NCBI RefSeq assembly: GCF_010389155.1
Contig: NC_057761.1
Location: 5,706,501 to 5,770,500 of the forward strand
Direction: 5' to 3'
Length of the DNA: 64,000 nucleotides
Source: Erigeron canadensis
Lineage: Eukaryota; Streptophyta; Magnoliopsida; Asterales; Asteraceae
In this document: one piece after another, positions 11,066-23,100 of the stretch
How the letters are laid out: every line of letters starts with the position of its first letter
Numbering within the stretch: the stretch's first letter is position 1
Notes under the pieces: generated by a model
What the model was told of the DNA's origin: nothing
The model's input: the letters and a program-made list of their open reading frames with translations, nothing else
Database searches by the model: none
Translations under genes and position numbers: made by a program

Positions 11066-11993
11066 GATGATGGCCTGTTTATATGTATGACAGCGGTCAA
11101 CGGGTCATGTTATGTAATATATTTTAGTTAGTGATATTGCGACACGATGGAAAATGATGTTTTTATGTAGCAATGGTAGCAAGTCACAATGGAATAATAT
11201 GGTGTCTCTTATTTATATAGGCAATGGTATCTATATTTGTTTTGGGGGCATAGGCGACCGTTTGGTCCTGTTAACAGGTAGTTGTATATACATAATATAT
11301 GTCATGTATATGTACTTAACTTTGTTGGCTAAATGTTCATGTGATCTTCGTTATTTTTGTAATTGTAATGTTTTTAATGATATAAAATTTGTCAGGGAAA
11401 ATTTTTTCTTACTAAAAAAGGAAAAATAATAACAATAATATACTTAGTTTATTTTTTAGTAGATAGATATGGAAGCGGTGCATTTAATATTTACATCGTT
11501 TCACTTCTATACATACTTTATATAAAATAATTAGTCACGTTATAACACAAAAAAAATAAAAAACATACATTATATGGACGGTACATTTAATTTTATGTTA
11601 TCTCCATTCTCCTATACCTTGATCGATACGAAGTCTATATTAAACGACATATATATCATGTTTCATCCAATTTATTAATGCCAATCTATATTACATCTAC
11701 TAATAACAAGAAAGATGATAACCACTGCCAGCCGGGGCATTTTTTGGAAAGTTAGAAAAAATTGTTGGTTTGGAGACATAGGATCAAATTTTAATTTTTT
11801 ATGGTTTTGGACATTATCTTTTAAGCGTGTGGGCATACGTGTTATTACTACGCGGTTTCAACTTTCAGCATATTGTCTACCTTGGATGTCACCATTAGGG
11901 TTCAAACCATTAACAACTAACATTTGTTGTTCAAAAAGAAAAACAAGAAAGATGATATCCAAAAATTATTAGTTACTTTGAATACATGTAGAA
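11066..11993. other. intergenic, no gene seen
   Basis: AT-rich with short ORFs at 11154-11429 and 11715-11972 that show no recognisable domain. No clear repeat ends. Confidence 0.45.
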
Positions 11994-12020
11994 CTAGCGA
12001 GGTTCGGGTCTCGCTTTGCG
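11994..12020 (-). mobile_element. Helitron 3' terminus
   Basis: On the minus strand a hairpin (stem GCGAG at 12014-12010, pairing with CTCGC at 12001-11997) runs directly into CTAG (11997-11994) followed by T. This is the shape of a Helitron 3' end. The body should extend right from 12020; the purine-rich AAACAAAGAAAACC region (12080-12480) is probably part of it, but I could not place the 5' TC end. Confidence 0.5.
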
Positions 12021-13230
12021 GAACTTCAATTGTCGTGTTGATATAACTTTGTTATGGTAATTTACTTGCGTTGAACCTATTTAAAAAATCCAAAAAAAAA
12101 AAATTTCGAAAAAAACCAAGTAATAACCTGAAGAAAAACAAAACGTTTGTGTGAGAAAACAAAGAAAACCCGCATCAAAAAGTTTGCAATGTCGATTACA
12201 TACATTTAATTTGTGAAAGAAAACCAAAAATCAAAAATAAAGAAAAAACAAAATGTTTAGTAAAAGTTTCTAATGTATTAATTGAGAACACAAAAACAAA
12301 AACTATGAAAAGAAACCAAGAAACAGCCGAAAGAAAAAACTCAAATGTAGTCCGATATGGCAAAATTCATATAGTGATGCGAGGTATAAGATAAACTAAT
12401 AGAAGAAAACACAAAAGCAAAAACGAAATACGCAAAAAACCAAGAAAAACCAAAAAGATTGGAAAAAAAAAAGTCGAGCGAAATACGATATGGGAAAATC
12501 CGAATAATAATGCAGGGTTAAGATGAACCAATAGATAAGTGTCCATTGGATGGTGTCACTCATAACTTTTATCTTTAATGATATTACAATTACAATTTGG
12601 TAATTTAAATTTTACTATAAATAGGGTTTATATACTAAGTTTAAGCTAGTTAGAATGTCCCTCTTTCTTTATAAGAGGGGGGAAAGGAAGGGGGAAGGGG
12701 GGAATTTGATTTACACACATCTCATCATTCTATTGTAAATCAAAAATCACTTGGTTATTAAACAAGACTAAATTTCAGACATTTTTTGTTCTTGGTGTAA
12801 CACCCAATCTTTATGTTCTTGCTAGACAGAGATTATAGGTGATCAACGGTTCATGGGTGGTGCTCAATGGAGCTATGTTGGAAAACAATGTGTATACATT
12901 GGATAGAAATGCACTCACGTTTGGTGCATAGGTGATTGAGAAAGAGTTCAAGGTTGGTCATGAGCTAAAGAATGATCAAGATCGTAGGCTTGAAAAAAAG
13001 CATCTCAAGGTCATCAAGATCAACTTGCTTTAAACAAACGAGGAAAACAAATGGTGTTATTTACACGGTCCAAGAAGACTAGTATTGATGTAATGGCTTC
13101 ACTAACGACATAAGTTAACATATGTGATGTAACAATAGTCTAGGAGGCCTAATTTTAAATTATATGAAATTTTATATAAACCCCACGTCCCCACCCCATT
13201 TATATTTTAAGCTTTTAGTATACTTCATAA
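12021..13230. other. purine-rich region, no gene seen
   Basis: 12080-12480 repeats AAAACCAAGAAA-like words in a degenerate way. 12650-13130 has somewhat gene-like wording (TAATGGCTTCACTAACGACA) but is broken by stops in all frames. No product can be named. Confidence 0.35.
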
Positions 13231-14099
13231 AATATTTTTGGGTTTAGTGCGCGGAATGAAACAAACTATGCCGAAAAAGTTATAGTATGCATTAACTAAC
13301 ATTTTTGTTTATTGTATGCATAAACTTAGTAAAAAAAGTTTAAATCATGCAATGTGTATACGTGGCAGCCCATATGAGCTGCCACGTGTAAAAAACTTTT
13401 TTTTGAACAAGCCACGTGTAAGTTTTTGATTGGTCGGTCATAAAAAGTGTAACATCCTAAATTATTAAGCCAATGAAAATTAACCCCTATTATAGTTTTG
13501 ACATTAAAATAGTTTCCTAGTATTTTATTTTTGAATATGGGATTGTTTTAGTTGGAACTTTAGCGGATAGCGGGTAAAATACCCCCAAAAACTCATTTGG
13601 GTCGTGGCACTTAGAAAAGTTGCCAGACACTTCTTTTTTTTGTTGAATCACAATTCCACCACCAACCTTTTTCATTATTCATCTTTTCTTCATTCCATCT
13701 TTACCTTAATTCTAATTCTCCAAGTAATTCAAGAAATTCTTCAAAACTTGATTATAATAATAATCTTCCTTCATCTAAGAAATTGAAAAGTGGGGGTTAA
13801 GTGTAGTGATGGGGCTGAAATTAGGAAGAAGAAAGAAGAAGACAATTATGATTTCATTCTAAATTCCAATTCCTAATCTTGAAGGTAATGAATTTTCATT
13901 TAACCTAATTCTTGATTTCCTTTAGAAAATTAGGGTTCTTGTTATTAATTTGAATTGGAAATTTGGGGGTTTTTCATAAAAATGAGTTAATTTATATAAT
14001 ACAAGTTAGGGTTCTTTAACTTAACCAATTTAGGGGTTTTTAGTTGGGTTGCATGATAGATTTTGTTGAATGTTAGTAAGAACAAAGTTGGACAGATTC

Positions 14100-14650
14100 T
14101 GTCCCTAAGTTTGAAACGAGTTAAACACCTTCATGACAGCATTTTCACTTGTTAAGTCCTAAAAAGAAAATGTAGGTTATTGTGTTAAGTAAATTTTCCC
14201 ACTGGAATGAGTTAAAAAGACGAAGTAGAACTCTAGATATGAATTTTTGAATCCAGTGGCGCAATGCTGATCTTTCAGCAAAAATGATTCTGATGTCTGT
14301 GGTTAAAACGGGTTAAACACATTCTTGCAAGTTAATTCATATCTTGGTCACTGAATATAAAATGTACCTAAATGTGTTAAGAAAAAGTGGCCACTGGAAT
14401 GAGGTCAATATATGGTGTAGAACTCAAGTTATGGTCATTTGAAGGCAGTAGGGTCAAAGCTGTTTAACAGCAACAGTTTTGATTTTTAAAACGACCAGAA
14501 GTCACCTTTGAAGGACAATTCACATATTGGTCACTAAAGGTAAAAGGTAGGTGTATGTGTCATGAAAATTTGGCCACTGGAATCATGTTAAAAGAGTAAG
14601 TAGAACTTGAGTTATGCTTGTTTGAAGTCTGCTAGATCAAATATGTTAAT
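14100..14650 (+). repeat. degenerate ~185-bp repeats inside solo LTR
   Basis: The marker CCACTGGAAT recurs at 14199, 14391 and 14574, each time followed 20-30 bases later by a GTAGAACT word and then a word like ATATGAATTTTTGAA or TTATGGTCATTTGAAG. Before each marker there is a TAAA/GAAAATGTAG-like word. The spacing is 192 and 183 bp. The copies are old and diverged. Confidence 0.65.
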
Positions 14651-15744
14651 GACGATTTTGATACGAAAGTAACTCTTGGCCAATTGAAAGTGATATAAGA
14701 GATACATGTTATGTGAACCAACCCAAGATTAATATAAGATTGTAAATGATGGGTTGGGTGTTGAAATGTTAGTGATTATGGCTAGATGGCCTAGTATGTG
14801 ATTGATGATCCTATATGTGTTGTGATTTGTTGCTAGGTTGAAGCATACATGTTTTGTGTTCATGCGGTCTTCTTGAGTTATGATTTTGGTTGTCGCGAAA
14901 GAGGTGAGTACTCTTGCATACCTTTATGTATACGTTGGGTCAATCGACCACATCATGTTGAAGCCTTTTGTCCATGTGTGGTGTTGACCACATCATGTTG
15001 AAGTTTATTTATCCATGTGTGGTGATTGATTCGGCGTAGGCCCATATGGGGCATAGTGTTTATGAGGCCTAAGAACCTCCCGGGCCTAAGAATCCCAATA
15101 GTTAATCATGTTGATGATTGTTTAGCGTATGTGGATCCATGTATGTTTTGTTAGCGCAAAAGTGAGTATGCAAGTGATGATATGACGGTATCATTGGCTA
15201 CATGCGATAGTCTTTTGTGTTTTTGCCCTCCTTCGTATGTATATTTGTATGCAAGTTTATTCACTAAGCATTCACTTACTTTTTAGTTGTTTACCATTTT
15301 TATAGGTAGTTCCGGAAGAAGGAACTAGTTGTTGATTTAAAGCTTGAAGTATTAGAAGTAAGGATTTTGCAAGACTTGGAGGTATTTAGGTCATTCATGG
15401 ATGAATGACAATCTTGTGGTTTAGAGGCTTAGTCATCCCTCTCCTTATGGCTCTTGGTACATTTTGTTTAGATGGTCATTCTATTGTCAAACTTCTGTAA
15501 ATGGTCAAGTGTGATTCCATGAATTTGCAAAACTTGTATTTTGACTTAAAAAGCGTCAAAATGGGTAAGATGACCCATTTACTTGTATAAACTTGGTTTG
15601 TATAAATGGATGGTATGGAGACTTTTGGAAATGTTGTGTTAGTTGATTTATGTCAAAACTAAGTTGCTAATCAGTCGTCGGAAGCTCGGTTTTGAGAAAA
15701 AAGGGTCGAAAGTTGTTCAAAGTGTCAAAAGTACGAAACCTGAA

Positions 15745-15813
15745 GAGGACGGCCTTTGTGCAGAGGACGGCTCTTGTGGACGGCCTCTGCAGGACACAAG
15801 AGCCGTGCTCCTC
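15745..15813 (+). repeat. reiterated palindromic tag in LTR L1
   Basis: GGACGGC occurs three times (near 15747, 15765 and 15778). The arm GAGGACGGCTCTTGTG (15763-15778) pairs with CACAAGAGCCGTGCTCCTC (15795-15813), one extra base bulging, to make a strong hairpin. The related LTR at 52693-52743 has the same layout with GGACGAC and GTCGTCC instead, so both arms changed together. Confidence 0.75.
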
Positions 15814-16181
15814 TGTAATTTTTTTTACATTTTTTTACCGAGGCTTCGTTTGACCTTTCTGGGACTTGAAACTCATACAATATACTTATATTAACATTCT
15901 AAGGAGGTTCAATTTGTCATTTTTCAAATTTAAGAACTTTGATTTTTGGCGAAAATTGGCTTAAATTTTCTAAGTATAAAATTGTCTAGCTTGTTTAACA
16001 TGAATTTTCAAATGATTGTATGCCTTTCGAGTTAATATGGTTTGGGGCGTTTCAAAAAGTTACATGATATAAACATTTTTACTAACTTTATGCATACAAT
16101 AAACAAAAACGTTAGTTGATGCACACTATAACTTTTTGGGCATAGTTAGTTACATTCCGTCACACTAAACCCAATATTTTT

Positions 16182-16555
16182 CTTATTCTTCAAGCTTTAT
16201 TTGTATTTTTTTCTTCAAACATTATTTCATCTATTATCCTAAACACATATAAGATGCCTAATAACTTAAATTGTAAACTATTTATACTCTTTTGCATTTC
16301 CCTCGTTTGGCTGGAGGTTCTTATGTAGACAGTCTTTCTACCTCCGGATATATGCAAGACTATTTACATCCCACCTCCTTCATTCATACCCAACATGCAA
16401 GGATTAAGTTTTGTTATTATTATAACAAAAATTGTAATCACGTATATTGCTTTACAACATATGCACCTTCAATATTTCACTTTCTTTAACGTATGGTACT
16501 CACTTACTTTATTAATTACTAGCTTTAGTCTCGTGTCGAATACACAAGTTTGTTT

Positions 16556-16596
<41 letters not shown>

Positions 16597-17990
16597 TCAA
16601 AAAACCTTAAACATTCAAATGTAAAAATAAAATAAAAAACACACTAGTAAATTCAAATGTAAGTAATTTAATTATCATCAAAGTAAAAAAATAAAAGTAA
16701 TACTGAAATATTGACGAAAGTGTTTTACATGTTTGAATATTAATGTCTATGTTAAGATTTGATGGTATGCTTAAAATTTTGTTTATTTTTTTAATAGATA
16801 TTTAGTTTTATGAAAAATATTTATTTATATTTTAAAATATTTAATTATAAATAGTTATCTTATATTTTTTTAATATGCTATTTAGATTAGCCTTGCTGCA
16901 AAAATAATATAAAATAAAATAATCATATAAATATTAGTTCGTATTAATTTAAATGTTGTAATGTCTCTAATATTTTGGTATGTTTCGTTATTAGAGACAT
17001 TATGCAGTAAAGTATTAACTAAATTGACATTGAATTAAAGTGTAAATTGGTGATGGAAAACAAAAAAATATAAATTAATTTAGAAATGTGCTGATTAAAT
17101 TTGAGGAATTGAGAATTCTGATTGGTCAAAAGCTATAAGATTAATTGTCTTTTTGTATATATTAAGATAAGATTAAGATTAAGATTTCACTTATATTATC
17201 ATCATCTTAATAGATAGGCTTTTATCGTATGAGTTTTGGACTTTTTAACATCATTCAACTTCCGAATAGCCAAATTTGTCTTCTTTTTCCTCTTTATAGA
17301 ACCAAGATTAAACTAAAATTTTTGTTGTTTCTCATATAGATATTTTATAATGTTTGATTTAAGTCCTAAGGTTTCTAGTTATAAGAGTAATAAATAACTT
17401 GTGTTTTATATGTGTTTACGAACATAAACGATAAAGCAAAAACACAATTTTATATTTGGATTTTTGTTCATAAACTATTTATTAAATAAAAGAACAAAGA
17501 TGAACAAGAAACCAATCATATTTGTTTGATTCGTTTACTAATATTACATATTCTAATAAGTAGTCTACTATCATTGGACGAAAAGAAAAACGGTGGTAAA
17601 ATCATCAAGTTAAAGGTAACTTGAAAGGTAAAGCTGGAGGATTATTGACTATTGGATTAAAACCAATGTTCAATATTCGGTTATCATTTTTTATTTTAGA
17701 GATCAACTCAACTTGATCTATCAAGTTACCCCTTAAACTATCTTGAGTGAGGCGTGCTTTGACACTTTTTCAGTATAGAACACCCGAAAACGCCAGAATG
17801 CCCTCCACACCACCCTTGGGGCATCCTTGAGAGAAAAAAAAATCATGACACGTTCAATTTCAAGAAAAAAAGAAGTTTATGACTGTTTTGGCTCACATTT
17901 CTTAAACAAAGTCAAACCTATAACTGATGTGTAATTTCTTATCTTAAATTTACAAACACGAAATACATAGCTACTGTCTACTATACACTT
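16182..17990. other. intergenic, repeats only
   Basis: Includes a TA microsatellite at about 16561-16591 and, at about 17025-17110, a fragment matching the internal GTGTAAATTGGTGATGGAAA repeat of Helitron family H2. No gene is supported. Confidence 0.5.
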
Positions 17991-17993
17991 ACG

Positions 17994-19430
17994 GGCAGTG
18001 TACCCGATTGTATGCAATATAGTTGACTTGGTAAGTCCGAGGTCAACACAATGACTGGTTTAAACAATTGTTAAAATGAAGTAATTCAGAAGAAAGAGGG
18101 GGTTTTGTGACCGAATTGTCACTTTGCAAAAGTTAGAAAATTTGTTAGTCATCTCAAAAGATTATTTGAAAATAATCCGGTATGATCGGGGCAGGGATCG
18201 TCCTCAAACGATAGTAAAAACGATTTTAATGACAATAATAATAATAGGGGCACCTACTTAGATCAACTTATATGTCAATCATCGGGTCTAAACATTACTT
18301 GCATTGTTGAACGACTTAAAGGAAGATAAAGTCTCGTTATACTTGAAACTTTAATTGCTAGAAATATAGTTATCGCTCCCGTGAATAATTTCTACTCAAA
18401 ACAATTAAGCATTAAGATCCTAAGTTGATTTTATGATTTAATCTTTAAAAGCTTCCTCTCGCACTGCTTATACTCCTATCAGATCTCTCTATCATAGAAG
18501 TTTACACACTGAAAATGAATTTAACTGTTTAAAATCTTTATCGCTAGTTTTTCTGAACTCCAATGACATTAGGTTAATTATAGACTGATTAACTGTTTCA
18601 TAAACCAATTGACAATGACATAGATTTTTCTCGAACTTCTAATTACAATTATCAATCAATCAATATAAAAGATAGAAACAATATTTAAACTCAAATAAAT
18701 GGTAAACATAGAAATCTTGTTCAACATTTGCAAGTTACATCAAACAACCTATCACATGTTCACTATCCAAGCGGGTGCTGAGAGATTTAGTCTCGCATAA
18801 TGAAAAGATAAAAACAAACAATAGTATATGAAAACATATTGTACCGAATGTTGAAATCGTTTCAAGAATAATGACTAAAAATCAAATGCGGAATGATGAA
18901 ATAAATCCAATTGTGATCTTGATCTTCAAAGATGATTCTCAAAATAAAAAACCCTCCAAAAAGCTCTTGAAAACGGCTCAATAGTAAATGGTAGGTTAAA
19001 GGAATGTTTTTGCAAGCTTATATAGTTTCCAAATATTCTGCCCAGATTCGGCCCCCAGTTGCGGCGCAACCAGGTTTGACTGCTGCTGACTATTTGACTT
19101 TCGCTGACTTGAGTTGGCTAGGATCTGGATGTGTTGCGGCGCAACTTAACTCCATGTTTTCTGGTTATGGCGCAACTGGTAGTTGCGGCGCAATGCCTCT
19201 TTTGCCAGCTTTGACTTTTATTGACCACCTGCAATCTTCATCCAAATGCCTCGGAAATCATCCGTTAGCACTAACAAATACCATAAACGCTCAAGTACGC
19301 TCAAGTACCAAGTATTTCTAGAATTACGCTCAAGTACCAAGTATTTTCTGAAACACTAACAAATACCATAAACGCACAAAATGTATATTAAAACGACTTG
19401 AAAACCATGCCAAATCAACTAAATTCGATG
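17994..19430. mobile_element. probable LTR-retrotransposon remnant
   Basis: 18180-18620 has the feel of non-coding LTR-element sequence (a GGGGCAGGGATCGTCCTCAA stretch, later TTACACACTGAAAATGAATT) and no gene. 19004-19321 is open but reads through a repeated GC-rich palindrome and resembles no protein. Boundaries and class are uncertain; no LTR ends or target duplication found. Confidence 0.3.
19058..19194 (+). repeat. GTTGCGGCGCAAC palindrome repeats
   Basis: The perfect 13-bp palindrome GTTGCGGCGCAAC is at 19058-19070 and 19133-19145; a one-base variant is at 19182-19194, and a half copy (GGCGCAAC) near 19169. It shares the TGCGGCGCA core with the ACTGCGGCGCAGT tag of the LTR at 54752-54839, with outer bases changed on both arms. 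Confidence 0.8.
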
Positions 19431-20014
19431 TGGGAAATGGATATAAAATACGACATATCAATAACATTAAAGAAAAAGAAAAAAGCAGCTTGCTTCCTAT
19501 TAATGCCTCATACCAATAAATAATAAAAGAAAGTTCATTGCTGACTGAACTGCCATATGGTAAGAGATGATCTTAAGAGACACTTTATATTAAGGTCTCA
19601 CTCCTCATAGCTAACTCCCTAACTTGAGGCCAGGGTTGTAAAACTCGGCCAACTTGGTCTGGAATTCAGAAGCAGAATCGGAATCGGGTTAAATGGGCCG
19701 AGTTGGCCCGAATTGGGTGAAAACTCAGGTCAACGATTTGATCGCGGGTAGAACTCGATCAAACTCGCCTGTACCGGGTCAAAACTCAGGTCAAACTTAC
19801 GACCTCGATTCGAGTTTCCACGATTTCGATTCCAGTTTTAAAAAACTTAGGACTCCTCCACTCGCTGATCCGAAGAGTTACGATGTCCTCAAGTGACCTC
19901 AACGATATTCCTTGAGGGTATCTCTGCTTAAAGAAAAATAGATAAGTTCAGGAACACCCCAGGGTCTGAATTAAAAACTCAAACTCGTGAATAACCTAAA
20001 ATCGCAAGATAAAC
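19431..20014. other. FBL11 upstream region with repeat fragment
   Basis: 19629-19860 has ACTCGG/CGAGTT-rich wording (starting GGGTTGTAAAACTCGGCC), typical of a plant MITE family, without a clear second end. The proximal promoter and 5' UTR of the FBL11-type gene must lie within roughly 19870-20014; no TATA box or initiator can be placed with confidence. Confidence 0.4.
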
Positions 20015-20082
20015 ATGCCAGCAGGTAGCAGATCCTCCATGGCTGAAGAACAAGAAGAAGTGTTTGTACATCTAAAATGCCC

Positions 20083-20113
<31 letters not shown>

Positions 20114-23100
20114 GAAAATGAAAATGATGAAGAGACTCATAATATATCAACAAAAGATGTTAAAAATTGGAACTTTTCATCAATCCTTCAACACCCAATA
20201 ATTATTATTCATGCTCACAAACACACCCTTGTTCAACATTCAACTTATTTCCATGCTCTCCTTGCTGAACAATACTTCAGGTTTCTTTATTTCATTTTTA
20301 CTAAAAATTAGGATGCTTTTAATTTTATAGAGGTTATTATTTTTTTTTTTTTTTATAGTTAGATGTTAATTTTATAAATATACTTGCTTTATTATCACTC
20401 TAATAAAATGGCACAAAAACATATTTGAATGACTCAATTGGATGTAAATTAGTTGGATATATATATATATTTGATGAATTTGTGTTATTTATGATCAGTG
20501 ATCCAGACTTTGAAGTGTTAGTTAAGTGGAATCAGACAGCATTTGTAATTCTTGTGGCTTCATTGTTTGGTTATCCGCTCGAGTTTACCTCGGAAAATTT
20601 TCTTCCGATTTTCGAGGTATAGATATATGTGATTCATTTTTAGCATGGGTTTAAGTCATAAAATGCAAACCTACCATAGACAGATGCAACCATGTACTTG
20701 TTCATTTCGTAATCAAACTTGTTGTTCCGTATCCTCTGCATACCTTTATACCCCGTATTACACAAAAATAAGTGAGGTTAGGCTAACCAGAACGCGAGTC
20801 TTTTTGACTCAAATGTTCCTATCGGAATTCAAACCTTAGACCTCTTGTTAAAAAGTCCAGTAAGTTAACGACAAGACCACCTTAGAGGTGAAATGTTGTT
20901 TCGATATGGTAGGTGAAAATGATGACCGTATATAAACCCTTTCACCAAAATATGATGACCATATTAGTTATCTTGCGATATGACCCTTGAAAATAAGCTG
21001 TCTATAGAATCTCATATATTTACCAATTTTTTTTTATTCGTATTCCAAATTTGCCCAGCTTTGGTTTTTAGTAGTATCAGTGCTGCGTAGTTTTTTTAAC
21101 AAATAGCTGATGCTCTGCTTGACCCATTGCATTTTCTTGGATTCTCGAAAGATCATGAAATATGTAGTATCAAAGGTTTTATATGATATATGATATAGCT
21201 GTTGTTTTTCAGGGTGCACTTTATTTTGGTATGGATATGATTCTCTCAGAATGTAAGACGTGGCTGACTAATGCCATGTTGGTAAATGAAGTTCCTTCGG
21301 TACAACTTAAGGATCTTGTCAATATCTGGGAATTTGGGTCTGAAATTGGTGAGTTTACTACTAGAAAGTAGGCTTATTCTATAGCTTTACCAAATCCTGG
21401 CATTGATTGCTTTTGGCTGCCTTTTTTTATGGAGCGTGCTTCACCACAAACTTATAGGGATACGAAAATGGCATTATGTAAGTGAAAGTTTTCGACTTCC
21501 TTTTTATGAAAGTATGAAACAGAGTTGAATCTGTAAAAGATTTTGTGAACCTAGAACAATGGATAAAATAAATATATATATATATAAAAAAAAAGAAACT
21601 GAAGTTTATCTTTTTAAATAGGAAAAACATGATACTTTCCTAGTAGTCTGGAATGGGTAGTGTATGGATTTACTACCCAGTAAGATGAGACATAGGTTTT
21701 ACCAATCTATTAATTTGATTTTAGACTTCTATATGTAAAAGCACACCCTGTCCTTTAGTTTATAGAATCTCTAGATACCCATATCCATGCATCAGTATTG
21801 CTGGAACATTGTTTTCCAGCTTTTGATATCGATGAAAATGATAATTTGCCGTTTGTAAGTGAAAATATATATTCAAAATATTGCTTTACAACATTTTGTT
21901 GGTCTTATGCCTGATATGCTAAAATGTTGTGGATTGCAGTGAGCTATATTCCCGAACTATGTACAAGCTATCTTGCTAAAAACTTTGTACGTATATCAGT
22001 CACCATATCTACATGTTATTGACACTTTTTGTTGTTAGATGGTAATGGTATTATTTGAGTTTGGTTGATTAGTAATGTTGGTTAACCCACATTGGTTGAG
22101 TTAACGAGGAAAACATCCATTTGTTTAAATAAGGGAATTATAAACATGATAATGGGAATTATAATCACTAGCTAGCAGATGCCAATGTTTTTGGACAAGG
22201 GATATTTGATTTGATTCTTCATCTTATTTGAAGTTTCTACTGCCTAAGAAAAGAATTTTCCCTTCCCCGCAAACAAGGGATATTTGAATTGATTCGTCTT
22301 ATTTGAAGTTTTTAGTACCTAAGAAAAGATGCCCACATGGAATGCTCGGGATCTTAATTGTATATATTAATGTATCTGTGATTCTCCTTAGATATGTGGA
22401 CAGAATATGGCCATGACTAGGAATTATGGTAGTCTCCAGCATTAAAGAAGTCATTTATTTTAAAACCAAAAGCTACTTAAGAAGTGAACAATCATTTCCA
22501 GACTTGTGGGATAAGCCACAATTATGTTAAGAAAAACATTTTAGACTTTTAGCTTTGATTTTGAGTCACTTAGCTAAATTTTGATTCTACATGATATTTG
22601 TTGTGACATATTGGTCACTCATGCTGAACTACTTTATCATCTATGAAGCACTTGCCAACTTTAAGATTATGGAGTTCTAATAGCTAGGCACCACATCATC
22701 ATCTCTTCACCACTCAACTTCAATGTGACACATCACCCTCTCTACCCTTCTCCCATCACCGCCTCTGGCGAATTTTACGACCGTTAAAGATCACCGGAAA
22801 CCATTAATTGAAAATCTGCCTGAAACTATTCCCTGGCGCCCATTGCGCAGCTATCGTCCTAGTATTTCTAAATAAAAGAAGGCTTGTTTGTGCAGATTTG
22901 GGCGATGTCCTGTAGTTCTTTTGATGATGTTTCACATGATTTGTTGCGTTCTACTATAAAGCATCCCTATTTAACTGTTGATAGGTTTGTTTTTATTTGC
23001 TATAGACTTACTGTTACTTAATGTAAAAGTAAAACAGCACTTATGAATGTTACCAATGATATTTCCAGTGAAAAACAGCTTTGTGATGCGATTCTGGCTT

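Larger units (their letters stand above)
13448..16054 (+). mobile_element. solo LTR, Ty3/gypsy-type, family L1
   Basis: Starts TGTAACATCC and ends GGGGCGTTTCA; a related LTR at 52987 ends GGGGCGTTACA, so this end has probably lost one base. A perfect 5-bp target duplication AAAAG lies at 13443-13447 and 16055-16059. No internal gag-pol follows, so it is a solo LTR of 2,607 bp left by LTR-LTR recombination. It is inserted inside the MULE-type MITE. The 3' 500 bp closely matches 52500-52987. It carries degenerate repeats of about 185 bp and a palindromic tag (separate entries). Confidence 0.85.
13231..16181. mobile_element. Mutator-like (MULE) MITE, split by a solo LTR
   Basis: Long terminal inverted repeats: 13240-13342 (opening GGGTTTAGTGCGCGGAATGA) and the complement at 16070-16172 (closing TTCCGTCACACTAAACCC), differing at only about a dozen of some 103 positions. 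A perfect 9-bp target duplication AATATTTTT flanks it (13231-13239 and 16173-16181), the length made by Mutator-type transposases. The interior includes a perfect GTGGCAG/CTGCCAC palindrome near 13361-13386. Removing the inserted LTR leaves an element of about 0.33 kb without genes. Confidence 0.85.

Noticed and set aside
19004..19321. 105-codon ORF with repeated VAAQ-like residues
   Set aside because: The repeated residues come from the GTTGCGGCGCAAC palindromes of a retroelement remnant.
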